Shown: piece by piece, positions 17,122-26,114 of the stretch | Layout of the letters: each line of letters opens with the position of its first letter | Numbering within the stretch: the first letter of the stretch is position 1 | Assembly: GCA_002471575.1 (NCBI GenBank) | Contig: DKQG01000046.1 | Span: forward strand, 62,001 to 126,000 | DNA from: Alphaproteobacteria bacterium UBA7314 | GTDB taxonomy: Bacteria; Pseudomonadota; Alphaproteobacteria; MPNO01; UBA830 | DNA: 64,000 nucleotides | Reading direction: 5' to 3' | Made by a program: the position numbers and the translations under genes | The notes under the pieces: model-generated | The model's database searches: none | Told to the model about the DNA's origin: nothing | What the model saw: only the letters and a program-made list of their open reading frames with translations

Positions 17122-19257
17122 CTAGAACATGTTTGCCCATGGGACGGACCGCAGATGCGGGAATAGGTCCCCAACCAATGCCTGCGGCCACGGTATGACG
17201 AGAAGTTTGTGGAAAAGAAAATACGAAAGAAGCCATATAGACGTTGCAACAGCCAGCGTCGTACCCCAGCCTTCCTTTCCTTCGAACCGCATATACCCAA
17301 CAAGGAACACGAACATTGCGGGCAGCAATCCGATCACCGCAGATGCGCCGAAGAAGAAGAGCAGCCAGGCAAAATAAGTTATAACCCGCTTGGTAACTTC
17401 TGCCCCTGGCAGATCGCCGTAGTCGGCACTGATGTCAAAGTGGACGTCACTTTGCGCCGGAGCGCCGCCCTCGCCGCGGCCAGGCACACCCTCCTCGTCC
17501 ACAGGAGCAGCTTCGCCCGGTGCGATGAACAATGCCGATAGGATCAACCAGCCGATAAATATCATCGCCGCGACGGAAACCACCTGCGGGATAAGACGTG
17601 CGCCGAACTCCCACGTGGACGCGATACCGAATGCGGCCGCAAACAACGCAAACAAAATAATCGCGAAGTAGAAATCGGGATTTAGCGCATCCCTCTGAAA
17701 CCCAAATCTGCTGGCCGCCTGGGTCGTTTTCGCACGCGCGCGGTAGCCCCGGATTATAGGCGCTAGAACACCGTAAAGGGTGACCGCAAAAATAATCGGA
17801 ACGTAAGGCGCGAAGACGACATTTCCGTCTCCGAAGTCACGCCAGATCCATAACCAGTCGGCACCGTACCGTTCCGTCGAGATAAACATGTAGCGTTCGA
17901 CCAGACCACCAAGCACGAAGCCAAGGATCAGTGGCGGCCGCGGCCAGCGCAGACGTTTCATGATCCAGCCGATCAGACCGAAGATCAGCAGTGCATAGAT
18001 ATCGCCCCACTGGCGCGATCCCTGAAACGCGCCGACATAGGTTACGGCCAGAACAACCGGCGCAAGTATTCCGATCCGGATCAACGCAACCTTGGCCAGC
18101 TGGTTAGCGAACGTGAAGCAAATGCCGGCGCCGAGAATGTTGGCAATCGCCACCGACCACACCAGAGTGTAGGTCACATCCAGGTTCTTGGTCAGCATTT
18201 CCGGCCCCGGGACCAGCCCGTGGATCAGAAACGCGCCCAGGATAAGCGCCATCGACGCCGAACCAGGCACGCCGAACGCAATGGTGGGCACCAGAGCGCC
18301 GCCTTCCTTCGCGTTGTTGGAGGATTCCGAGGCGATGACCCCGCGAACATCGCCCTTACCGAACGTCTCGGCAGCGCCCTTTTCGGAACGCGCCGCATGT
18401 CCATAGGCAATCCAGTCGATGACGGACGCCCCGATTCCCGGTACAGCGCCGAGCGACGAGCCGATAGATGAGCATCTTATGACTAGAAACCAGTTTCTGA
18501 GCGTGTCCTTAATGCCGTCAATCTGTCCGAACCGCGCGTCCTGTTTTTCACCCGCTTTGACGTTGATCGATTGCTTGGTAATCGCCATGTCCGCGAGTTC
18601 TGGAATGGCGAAAAGGCCAAGTGCCAGTGGCACAACTGGCAGTCCATCCCACAGGTAAAGGGAATCGAACGTCCATCGAAGCGTCCCTGTCTGGGGATCG
18701 TCACCTGCGGTCGCCACCATAAGACCGATACACGCACCCGCGAGCCCTTTCAGCGGCGATCCGCCCGACAGAACCGCGACCAGCGACAGACCGAATACGC
18801 AAATCGCGAGCAATTCCGGTGACCCTATCTGCAGCACGATCGGCCGCAAAACAGGGACACTGACGCCAAGCAGTAACGCACCGAACAAACCGCCGATAAC
18901 CGACGCCGAAAAAGCGGCACCGAAGGCCCGCCCCGCTTCACCCTTTCGCGCCATGGGATAGCCGTCCAGAATCGTTGCCGCCGACCCAACGGTCCCAGGC
19001 ACCCCGAACAGGACTGCTGGTATCGTATCGGAGGTCACCACCACGGCCTGAAGACCCATCATGAACGCCAGAGCTGTGAACGGATCCATGTTGAACGTAA
19101 ACGGCAACAACAGCGACAAGCCCACAAGACCACCGAGACCGGGGATCACGCCGAGGACGAGACCTATCAAAACACCGAAGGAGAGAAATCCGAGCCTTTC
19201 TAGGCTCGCCATGTTCTGGAACGCCTCAATGGCGCTACCCAGCATATCAACTTCCAT
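17122..19257 (-). CDS. Fused TctA-TctB permease of the tripartite tricarboxylate transporter family
   Basis: The 711-residue integral membrane protein joins two subunits. Residues 1 to about 500 are TctA, with many transmembrane segments, the family motif VLGVIPGLGGLVG near residues 33-46 and a second GAVPGIGASVIDW near residue 270. Residues from about 525 on carry four more hydrophobic segments and an acidic loop, matching the small subunit TctB. In the best-known systems TctA and TctB are separate proteins. AGGGAG sits six bases before ATG 19257. It would import the ligand of the TctC protein encoded next door. A dyad shared with the ubiD operon lies 42-59 bases upstream. Confidence 0.85.
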   Translation of the reverse strand: MEVDMLGSAIEAFQNMASLERLGFLSFGVLIGLVLGVIPGLGGLVGLSLLLPFTFNMDPFTALAFMMGLQAVVVTSDTIPAVLFGVPGTVGSAATILDGYPMARKGEAGRAFGAAFSASVIGGLFGALLLGVSVPVLRPIVLQIGSPELLAICVFGLSLVAVLSGGSPLKGLAGACIGLMVATAGDDPQTGTLRWTFDSLYLWDGLPVVPLALGLFAIPELADMAITKQSINVKAGEKQDARFGQIDGIKDTLRNWFLVIRCSSIGSSLGAVPGIGASVIDWIAYGHAARSEKGAAETFGKGDVRGVIASESSNNAKEGGALVPTIAFGVPGSASMALILGAFLIHGLVPGPEMLTKNLDVTYTLVWSVAIANILGAGICFTFANQLAKVALIRIGILAPVVLAVTYVGAFQGSRQWGDIYALLIFGLIGWIMKRLRWPRPPLILGFVLGGLVERYMFISTERYGADWLWIWRDFGDGNVVFAPYVPIIFAVTLYGVLAPIIRGYRARAKTTQAASRFGFQRDALNPDFYFAIILFALFAAAFGIASTWEFGARLIPQVVSVAAMIFIGWLILSALFIAPGEAAPVDEEGVPGRGEGGAPAQSDVHFDISADYGDLPGAEVTKRVITYFAWLLFFFGASAVIGLLPAMFVFLVGYMRFEGKEGWGTTLAVATSIWLLSYFLFHKLLVIPWPQALVGDLFPHLRSVPWANMF

Positions 19258-19298
19258 CTCGCACTCCCTTTGGGGCCCCGTTTTCCACGGCTTTACTT

Positions 19299-19316
19299 AC
19301 ATACGTCGGCGTATGT
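19299..19316. promoter_or_regulatory. Candidate TetR operator in front of tctAB
   Basis: ACATACG at 19299-19305 and CGTATGT at 19310-19316 form a perfect 7-bp inverted repeat around TCGG. It shares the core ATACG-N4-CGTAT with the site before the ubiD operon. Its place 42-59 bases upstream of the tctAB start fits a promoter-overlapping operator. Confidence 0.6.
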
Positions 19317-19381
19317 TAATTGGTATCAGACCGCTTCCACGTGTCAAGCAACCCGCAACACGCAGTCGCTCTGAATTCAGG

Positions 19382-20620
19382 TTATTCAGCCGCCACCGCT
19401 TCGTAACCCGGGTGACGCTCGCTGACATCGATCTTGAAAATCTTCTGCGCCGTCCGCCCAAGAATATTCCTTTTCGCATCTTCGTCGATGAAGGGCAGGT
19501 CCCAGACGACGGACGGGATATCCATATCCCAGTGCGGATAATCTGATGACCACAAGAGTTGGGTTTCCGCATTCATCGCCCGGAACGTGGTCTCCAGCAG
19601 TTGGATATCGTCGGGCATCTCCATCGGCTGCGTTGTGTAATACATGTCACGCATATAGTCGCTCGGTAGCTTCCTGAGAAGCGGGCACTCGGAAGAACGC
19701 ATACGGTACTGCGTATCCAGCCGCTGCATGAGGAATGGAATCCACGAGATACCGGATTCGATCCACACAACTGGCAGATCGGGAAAACGCTCGTTCATCC
19801 CGTTCAAAACCCAGTTGGTGCAGTGAACGACATTGTACCAGGTAAAGCCCAACGCATGGACCGCGAGGAACCGGTTGCAGGTGCGGAACATTGGATCATC
19901 CCAGTTGAACCCGGAATGAAAGCCGATGGGCAACCCGCGTTCCTCGATGGCGCGGTAAATCTTCATATAGTCGTTATGATGGACGGGCCGGTGCCGAACC
20001 GACGTTACCATGAACCCAATCACGCCTGCGGCATCGCCGAAATCCTCGACGATTTTCAGCGCCGCGTCGGGGTTGTTGAAAGGCAGATACAACATGGATT
20101 TCATTCGCGGGCTGCCGGGCAGAATTTTTTCGACAAGCCAGCGGTTGTAAGCGCGCGCGAGCGTGACCTCGACATCGGGTTGCGGATGCATGGCCAGACC
20201 GAGCATCGGGGTTGGAAACACGCAGGCGTAGTCGACGCCCATCGCGTCCATCCAGCGGTGACTAAGATGCACGTCGCGGTGCGTGCCGTCGTCCGGCGTT
20301 TCCTCCAGACCGCGGAGTGGGTAGCGGGTGACGCGGCCGCCGATATCCTGATAGCCCACGCGCCCCAGCGAAAACATAGACCCACGATGGGCAATCTGTT
20401 GGGCTGACCGCGCGAGTTGGCGCAGCACCGGATCCTCGATGAATTCGACGATTTCCTTCATCGACTCCGTTTCGTAATGATGCGCATCGACATCGATGAT
20501 CAGCATATCGTTGAATTTGCGCTGGTCTCGCTGGCGTGCCGCATTCTGCATAAGCTTTTCGGTGTCGAATTCCTCGACGCTCATGCGGAAATAGCGCTCG
20601 TTCCCTGTGGGGAGTTCCAT
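19382..20620 (-). CDS. Amidohydrolase-superfamily protein (ACMSD/gamma-resorcylate decarboxylase type)
   Basis: The 412-residue protein is a metal-dependent TIM-barrel enzyme of the amidohydrolase-2 family, whose members are hydrolases or non-oxidative decarboxylases. Metal-site elements visible are IIDVDAHHYE at residues 41-50, the strand GFHSGF in the middle and the C-terminal SSDYPHWD with the catalytic Asp. It is longer than ACMSD (about 340) because of an N-terminal extension. It lies divergently from the citryl-CoA-lyase-like gene. A ring-acid decarboxylation or hydrolysis role in the same catabolic block is likely, but the substrate is not known. Confidence 0.8.
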   Translation of the reverse strand: MELPTGNERYFRMSVEEFDTEKLMQNAARQRDQRKFNDMLIIDVDAHHYETESMKEIVEFIEDPVLRQLARSAQQIAHRGSMFSLGRVGYQDIGGRVTRYPLRGLEETPDDGTHRDVHLSHRWMDAMGVDYACVFPTPMLGLAMHPQPDVEVTLARAYNRWLVEKILPGSPRMKSMLYLPFNNPDAALKIVEDFGDAAGVIGFMVTSVRHRPVHHNDYMKIYRAIEERGLPIGFHSGFNWDDPMFRTCNRFLAVHALGFTWYNVVHCTNWVLNGMNERFPDLPVVWIESGISWIPFLMQRLDTQYRMRSSECPLLRKLPSDYMRDMYYTTQPMEMPDDIQLLETTFRAMNAETQLLWSSDYPHWDMDIPSVVWDLPFIDEDAKRNILGRTAQKIFKIDVSERHPGYEAVAAE

Positions 20621-20747
20621 CGCCCCCGTCTCCCGAATCTATACTCAACCCTGTTATTGTAGCGTGAAACACGCGCGCCGCGAAAGGATTGGATTTCGCA
20701 CGCGGCTGCCCCATAAAGGTCCTAACAGACATCTCTGGGAGCGCCCA

Positions 20748-21512
20748 ATGACCGACAAGCCCTTCACCCGCATCGGTACCCCGACATCTGATACCGACCG
20801 TTTCCGCATGCGCGGCCGGGACGTGCTGAGCGAAATTCTCGGTGAGAAGAGCTTTACAGAGACCTTCTACCTGCTGGTGACCGGCAATGAGCTGCCTGAG
20901 AACTATGCTCGAACATTCGATGCCTGCATGGTCATCCTGATGGATCACGGCATCACGCCGACCGCGCTTGTCGCGCGCATGGTTCACGATTCTCTGCCGG
21001 ACGACGTCCAGTTGCCGATGATCGCGGGCTCGATGATGGTCGGCAACAAGTTCGCCGGCACGATGGCTGGGGCCGGGGCGATCTTCAAGGAAGGTGTCGA
21101 GGCTGGCGGAGATCCCCGCGATTTCGCGCAAAACGTCATTGCCCGACACAAGGAACAGAAGAAATTCATCCCCGGTTACGGTCACCCTTATTACTTCCCT
21201 ACCGACCCGCGCTCCGACAGGATATTCCAGATCGCACATCAAGGCAGCGTCGGCGGTAAATACATCGAGCTTGCGAAAATTTTGGCGGAAGAAATTGAGA
21301 AATCCCGGGGCAAACCGCTGACGCTTAACGTCACGGGCGCATTGGGCGCCGTCCTCAACGAAGTGTCTTTCCCGGTCGAGGTCATGCGTGGGGTTGCCGC
21401 CGTCAGCCGTGCCGCGGGACTCATTGGCCACGTATACGAAGAGATGGAAAATCCGATCGCGCCGTCGGTGGTCGAGTTCATCAATAACATTGAATACCGC
21501 GATCCGGATTGA
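20748..21512 (+). CDS. Citryl-CoA lyase-like protein (citrate synthase superfamily)
   Basis: The 254-residue protein matches the lyase module of ATP-citrate lyase and free citryl-CoA lyase rather than full citrate synthase. Visible landmarks are GNKFAGTMAGAGAIF where ATP-citrate lyase has its glycine-rich RFGGALDAA segment, GYGHPYY with His146, and RAAGLIGHVYEEM near the end. These enzymes split citryl-CoA or a related 3-hydroxy-acyl-CoA into acetyl-CoA and a 2-oxo acid. ATG 20748 follows GGGAGC; an upstream in-frame ATG would add unrelated residues that overlap the neighbouring gene. No citryl-CoA synthetase is nearby, but a CoA-transferase and an acyl-CoA ligase are within 6 kb. Confidence 0.75.
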   Translation: MTDKPFTRIGTPTSDTDRFRMRGRDVLSEILGEKSFTETFYLLVTGNELPENYARTFDACMVILMDHGITPTALVARMVHDSLPDDVQLPMIAGSMMVGNKFAGTMAGAGAIFKEGVEAGGDPRDFAQNVIARHKEQKKFIPGYGHPYYFPTDPRSDRIFQIAHQGSVGGKYIELAKILAEEIEKSRGKPLTLNVTGALGAVLNEVSFPVEVMRGVAAVSRAAGLIGHVYEEMENPIAPSVVEFINNIEYRDPD

Positions 21513-21616
21513 AGAACGCAAGGAACGGGTGGCATTTTTTACGCCTCCCGCACCCCTAGAAGAGTTCGCAGAGTGCTTCTCACTGCACAAGAAAAAAGAC
21601 AGCGAAGGAAACATGA

Positions 21617-22540
21617 ATGGCGGCGCCGACAAATAGCAACCTAACCATGACGCCCTACGCCTGGGGCATGCTGGTGACCCTGTCGATCGTGTGGGGCGGT
21701 ACCTTCTTTTTTCAGGAAATCGCCGTGCAGGAACTCCCTGTGTTTACCATTGTTTCTATCCGCGTGCTGATCGCCGCACTGTTGCTCTGGGCGGTGACGG
21801 CACTGACCGGGAACACGTTGCCGTCGGGGCTAAAAATCTGGGCCGCCCTGTTCCTGCTGGCGTTGGTCAACAACGTCATCCCGTTCACCCTAATCGTATG
21901 GGGGCAACAGGAAATCTCTTCCGGTCTCGCGGCTATCCTGAACGCCACAGTACCGCTGTTCACGGTCCTTATCGCTCATTTCGTCACCACCGACGAAAAA
22001 CTGACGCGCACTAAGTTTGCCGGGGTAATCATCGGACTTTTCGGCGTTATCGTGATTATCGGCGAAGACGCACTGGAAGGTATCGGGATCGCCGTTCTGG
22101 CCCAGCTTGCCGTGCTCGTTGCTTCCCTCGCGTATACCTTTGGTGGGCTCTATGGGCGTAAAATTCAAGCAATGGGTCTCACGCCGCTGGGTATCTCTAC
22201 CGGCCAGCTGATCGCGTCATCCGTGATACTCATCCCCGTCGCCCTTCTCGCGGATGAGCCATGGACCCTCTCGCTTCCCGGCACAGAGATCATCATCGCC
22301 GTTATCGCGCTGGCGTCGGTGTCGACCGCGTTCGCCTATATCCTGTTCTTCCGCATCCTAGCCACGGCCGGCGCGACCAACCTGATGCTGGTCACCTTCC
22401 TAATCCCCGTCAGCGCGCTGGCGCTAGGCATCCTGATCCTGGGCGAGGTGCTTGAGACGCGTCACATCGTTGGCTTGCTATGCATCGGCGCTGGCCTTGC
22501 TGCGATCGACGGACGCTTACTTAGAAAATTACCTGGCTAG
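21617..22540 (+). CDS. DMT-superfamily transporter (EamA type), copy 1
   Basis: The 307-residue membrane protein has ten predicted hydrophobic segments in two repeated EamA halves. The first half begins LVTLSIVWGGTFFF and the second begins at the tyrosine-rich SLAYTFGGLYGR. EamA proteins usually export amino acids or small metabolites. AAGGAAAC precedes ATG 21617; an ATG four bases earlier is out of frame. It follows the citryl-CoA-lyase-like gene by about 100 bases on the same strand. The substrate is unknown. Confidence 0.8.
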   Translation: MAAPTNSNLTMTPYAWGMLVTLSIVWGGTFFFQEIAVQELPVFTIVSIRVLIAALLLWAVTALTGNTLPSGLKIWAALFLLALVNNVIPFTLIVWGQQEISSGLAAILNATVPLFTVLIAHFVTTDEKLTRTKFAGVIIGLFGVIVIIGEDALEGIGIAVLAQLAVLVASLAYTFGGLYGRKIQAMGLTPLGISTGQLIASSVILIPVALLADEPWTLSLPGTEIIIAVIALASVSTAFAYILFFRILATAGATNLMLVTFLIPVSALALGILILGEVLETRHIVGLLCIGAGLAAIDGRLLRKLPG

Positions 22541-22726
22541 GACAATCGTCACGCTTCCGCATCGTTTCTGCGAGCGCATGCACCTGACCATCCCGCCTAC
22601 GGAAAAGAACGACCAGCTCGCTGAGAAACATTCCGAGTATCAGTTCATCACCCGCAAGGTCCTGAGCCCAAATAGCGAGATATCAGGTATTATTAAGGAA
22701 CGTCATCAATCCCGCTTTATGAGGCA

Positions 22727-23905
22727 TTAAACCACCCCACGTTTCCGCAGATCATTCACTGCCGCCTCATCGAGCCCCAACTCGCCCAGTACCTCCGCCG
22801 TATGCTCGCCCAGCTGCGGCGGCGGACGTTCGGGCTGGTCGTCTCGGGAGCCGTCGATGTAGACGGCGCGGCGGCTGAATGTCTGTTTGCCCTCCTCCGG
22901 GTGCTCGATCTCAAAAAAGGTATCCAGGTGCTTCACCTGCGGATCGTCGAACACGTCCGGTAGCCTATTGATTGGCGCGTAGGGTACGTCGTTCTCTTCA
23001 AGTCGGGGCATCCAGTAATCGCGCGACTGGGTGGCAGCCGCTTGCTTGAATTCTGCGCCCACGTCGAAGTAGTTGGCGATGCGCAGCATCCGGTCGGCAT
23101 AGCGCGGATCGTCGCGCATATGTTCGAGGCCGAACGCGGCCGTCACCCCCTGCCAGAATTTCTCCTGCGAAGACAGATGCACGGCCAGCAGCTTGCCGTC
23201 GGCGCATTTCATCGCGTGGCTTTGTGACGCTTCCGAACGCGACGTCGGGCTGGGCTGGATATCCTGCTGGGTCAGGTTGGCGAACGGATCGGGCAGGAAC
23301 CAGATCGAACTTTCCAGCATGTTCACCGCCAGAGACCGGGGCGGACCACCGCGTTCGCGTTCAAACAACGCCGCCAGGATGCCATAGCAAGCATTGATGC
23401 CGGTAATGTTGTCGCCGATCGTCGGGCCGGTGGTCTGCGGGTTGTCCGGATCGAGAAACAAGCTGGCGACGCCGGACAGCGACTGCGCCACGGCGTCATA
23501 GGCCGGGCGTTTCTGGTAAGGGCCATCCTCGCCAAAGCCAGTGATGGAGCAATAGATCAGTTTGGGATTACGTTCCCGCAATTCATCGACCGATAGTTTG
23601 AGCCGGTCCATTACGCCGGGGCGAAAATTTTCCACCAGCACGTCCGCTGTCTCCACCAGTTTCAGCAATATTTCGCGGCCCTCGTCGGACCGCATGTCGA
23701 GCGTCACGGAACGTTTGTTGCGGTTATAGGCACCAAACTGCGCCGAATAGGTGCCGCCGCGCCACGCGCGAAACATATCCCCGCCTTCGACTTTCTCGAT
23801 CTTGATGCAGTCGGCGCCCATATCGCCCAGCATCTGGCCACACAGCGAACCCGTGATCATGGTGGTCAGTTCGATGACCCGAACGCCGTCCAGCGGTCCC
23901 GCCAT
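22727..23905 (-). CDS. CaiB/BaiF-type (family III) CoA-transferase
   Basis: The 392-residue protein belongs to the family III CoA-transferases, which move CoA from a donor acyl-CoA to an organic acid. It begins with the characteristic MAGPLDGVRVIELTTMITGS, has KIEKVEGGDMFR, RNKRSVTLD and NFRPGVMD, and carries the catalytic aspartate as Asp165 in PTIGDNITG. It ends with the usual LGEHTAEVLGELG. It is followed on the same strand by nothing closer than the convergent DMT gene and is preceded, 30 bases away, by a Rieske oxygenase gene. It probably activates a ring-cleavage or side-chain acid, but the acid is not known. Confidence 0.88.
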   Translation of the reverse strand: MAGPLDGVRVIELTTMITGSLCGQMLGDMGADCIKIEKVEGGDMFRAWRGGTYSAQFGAYNRNKRSVTLDMRSDEGREILLKLVETADVLVENFRPGVMDRLKLSVDELRERNPKLIYCSITGFGEDGPYQKRPAYDAVAQSLSGVASLFLDPDNPQTTGPTIGDNITGINACYGILAALFERERGGPPRSLAVNMLESSIWFLPDPFANLTQQDIQPSPTSRSEASQSHAMKCADGKLLAVHLSSQEKFWQGVTAAFGLEHMRDDPRYADRMLRIANYFDVGAEFKQAAATQSRDYWMPRLEENDVPYAPINRLPDVFDDPQVKHLDTFFEIEHPEEGKQTFSRRAVYIDGSRDDQPERPPPQLGEHTAEVLGELGLDEAAVNDLRKRGVV

Positions 23906-23935
23906 GTTATTTCTCCCTGTAATCTTCCGTTGCGT

Positions 23936-25000
23936 CTAAGCGCTTTTGTAAGCGCCAAGCAATTCTTCCTGTTCGGCCGCGATCATCTCGTCGATCATGC
24001 GGCGCACCTGCACGTTAGGCGCATCAGCGTTGATGTCGATTTCTGCCGCGTCGGAAAATTCAGACATTCGCATCTGCTGGCCTTCCAAAACGGCCTTGTC
24101 CTCATCGAATACGGCGGTGAACTGCGTGCGATATATTTCGTCCCATTCATCGGACGCTATTTCGAAATGGCGGCAGTGGGAATAGAAATAGTGCGTCGAC
24201 GTTTCCGTCTCCGGCGTCGGCAGGTTCATGATCTTCATCTCGACGCCACGCTCCGGCCCCACCTCGCCCGGCGTGACCCCGGTACCAACTTCAACCGAAC
24301 CGGCATCGGAAGCCATGTAACACGGGAGATCGGAGGTCGTCATGATCCAGCGGTCGACGTTGCCTTCGAACTGGCCGGCTTTCTGATAAAACGGCGCCGC
24401 CGGCCGGTCGTAGATGACGCGGCTCATCTTCACGCGCTTCTCGTCCTCCCACCGCTCGGTCTTCACCGGAAAATCGACGATGGAGTCGGCACCGATCGAG
24501 GAGGCGTGAACGTAGGTCAAGTGTGAGATATCGAACAGATTGTCGGAAACGAGCAGGTAATTGGCATTCAGGTGCATCGGGGTACCACCGCGGCCAGGGA
24601 TAGTTCTCCACTCCGGGCTTTCGAGCCACCACCAGTCGGGAATTTGGTCGGGTTCCGCTTTCGCAGGATCGCCTGTCCAGATCCAGACCCAGCCGTACTT
24701 CTTCAGCACCGGATACGACCGCACCTGGGCACCAGGGGGAATCTTCGACTGGCCGGGAACTTTCACGCACCGACCGGACGCATCGAATTCCAGGCCGTGA
24801 TAACCGCATTGCAGTTTGTCACCGACCACCTTGCCCATCGACAGTGGAAGCGCTCGGTGACAGCATCGGTCCTCTAGCGCCACGATCCCGTCCGTCGCGC
24901 GGTACATCACCACGGGTTCGTTCAGAATCGTGCGGGCGAGCGGAGTTTCGCTAATTTCGGTTTCCCACGCGGCCACATACCAAGCGTTTCGTACGAACAT
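23936..25000 (-). CDS. Rieske non-haem iron oxygenase (VanA-like aromatic O-demethylase/ring hydroxylase)
   Basis: The 354-residue oxygenase has an N-terminal Rieske [2Fe-2S] centre (Cys46-x-His48 and Cys65-x2-His68) and a C-terminal mononuclear iron domain with His159 and His164 in DISHLTYVH. Size and pattern fit vanillate O-demethylase and phthalate oxygenase relatives. ATG 25000 follows GGGGAG; an in-frame upstream ATG would add 21 residues unlike the family. No ferredoxin-reductase partner (VanB) is encoded in the window, so electrons must come from a protein elsewhere. It likely forms a unit with the downstream CoA-transferase gene, 30 bases away. Confidence 0.88.
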   Translation of the reverse strand: MFVRNAWYVAAWETEISETPLARTILNEPVVMYRATDGIVALEDRCCHRALPLSMGKVVGDKLQCGYHGLEFDASGRCVKVPGQSKIPPGAQVRSYPVLKKYGWVWIWTGDPAKAEPDQIPDWWWLESPEWRTIPGRGGTPMHLNANYLLVSDNLFDISHLTYVHASSIGADSIVDFPVKTERWEDEKRVKMSRVIYDRPAAPFYQKAGQFEGNVDRWIMTTSDLPCYMASDAGSVEVGTGVTPGEVGPERGVEMKIMNLPTPETETSTHYFYSHCRHFEIASDEWDEIYRTQFTAVFDEDKAVLEGQQMRMSEFSDAAEIDINADAPNVQVRRMIDEMIAAEQEELLGAYKSA

Positions 25001-25099
25001 TAAATTTATCTCCCCGGGTAAATTTTCCCACATCGCACGGGTTTTGCACAATGGGCAGTCCAACTATCATTAGCGCAATTAAAAACGCAGGGAGGGCAA

Positions 25100-26107
25100 A
25101 TGACCCGTATTGACGCCTACAACCACGTAATCCCGGATGCCTATTTCGAGAAGCTGGCGGAGGTCGCGCCGGACCCGAACGTCATCAAGTTCTTCGGAGC
25201 ATTGACCGCTCTGCATGACATAGACGCGCACAAGCGAATGCTTGACGGGTTCGATGATTATCGCCAGATCATCTCGCTCGCCAATCCGCCGGTAGAAATG
25301 CTCGGATCGGCGGAACAGACCCCCGCCCTTGCCCGCCTGGCCAACGACGGGCTTGCCGCACGTGTAAAACAAAATCCGGACCGGATTGCAGGGTTTATCG
25401 CGTCGCTGCCGATGAACAATCCGGACGCAGCCGTGGCCGAGGCAGACCGCGCCGTGACCGAATTGGACGCCCGCGGCGTCCAGGTATTTACCAACGTCCT
25501 CGGCAAACCGTTGTCGGCACCAGAGTTTTATCCCGTTTTTGAGACGATGGCGAAGCACGACCTGCCGGTCTGGATACACCCGATGCGAGGCCCCAACTTC
25601 CCGGATTATGCGCAGGAGGAAGCTTCCGAGTTCGAAATCTGGTTCACATTTGGTTGGCCGTACGAAACAAGCGCCTGCATGACCCGGCTTATCTATTGCG
25701 GGCTTTTCGACAAGCTGCCGGACATCAAGATCATCACGCATCATTTCGGCGGCATGATCCCGTTCTTCGCAGAAAAAATCGGTATCGGCTTTCAGCAGAT
25801 ATTCCGCGGCGATAATGAACACAATCCGCTTGCGGAACAGGCCGGGCTGAAAAAGCAGCCCAAGGATTACTTCAAGATGTTCTATGCAGATACGGCTACC
25901 AACGGTTCTCAGGCGGCAGCAGCCTGCGGCCTGGAATTCTTTGGCGCGGACCATTCCCTTTTCGCCACCGACGCCCCGTTTGACCCCGAAGGCGGCACGA
26001 TGCTAATCCGCGAGACGATCAACGCCGTCGACAGCCTCGATATCGATGCAGCTACGCGCGACAAGATTTATGGCGGCAACCTGGAACGTCTGCTGAAGCT
26101 ATCCTGA
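25100..26107 (+). CDS. Amidohydrolase-superfamily protein with Tyr replacing the first metal His
   Basis: The 335-residue protein belongs to the same ACMSD-like family as the gene at 19.4 kb. The first metal strand reads IDAYNHVIP, where ACMSD has a D-x-H-x-H pattern; Tyr7 takes the place of the first His while His9 is kept. Later metal and acid residues appear in VWIHPM, THHFGG and ATDAPFDPEGG. Gamma-resorcylate-type decarboxylases also alter this first position, so a decarboxylase with one different ligand is plausible. GGGAGGGC precedes ATG 25100. The AMP-ligase gene begins 7 bases after its stop, so the two are co-transcribed. Confidence 0.78.
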   Translation: MTRIDAYNHVIPDAYFEKLAEVAPDPNVIKFFGALTALHDIDAHKRMLDGFDDYRQIISLANPPVEMLGSAEQTPALARLANDGLAARVKQNPDRIAGFIASLPMNNPDAAVAEADRAVTELDARGVQVFTNVLGKPLSAPEFYPVFETMAKHDLPVWIHPMRGPNFPDYAQEEASEFEIWFTFGWPYETSACMTRLIYCGLFDKLPDIKIITHHFGGMIPFFAEKIGIGFQQIFRGDNEHNPLAEQAGLKKQPKDYFKMFYADTATNGSQAAAACGLEFFGADHSLFATDAPFDPEGGTMLIRETINAVDSLDIDAATRDKIYGGNLERLLKLS

Positions 26108-26114
26108 AACCGCC

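Noticed and set aside
20262..21632. Long minus-strand open frame covering the citryl-CoA-lyase-like gene.
   Set aside because: It is a GC-rich shadow: Arg/Gly/His-rich translation without motifs, overlapping two well-supported genes.
22578..22730. 50-codon plus-strand frame after the DMT gene.
   Set aside because: It lacks a ribosome-binding site and any family pattern, lies in a short convergent gap, and was not supported as a gene.
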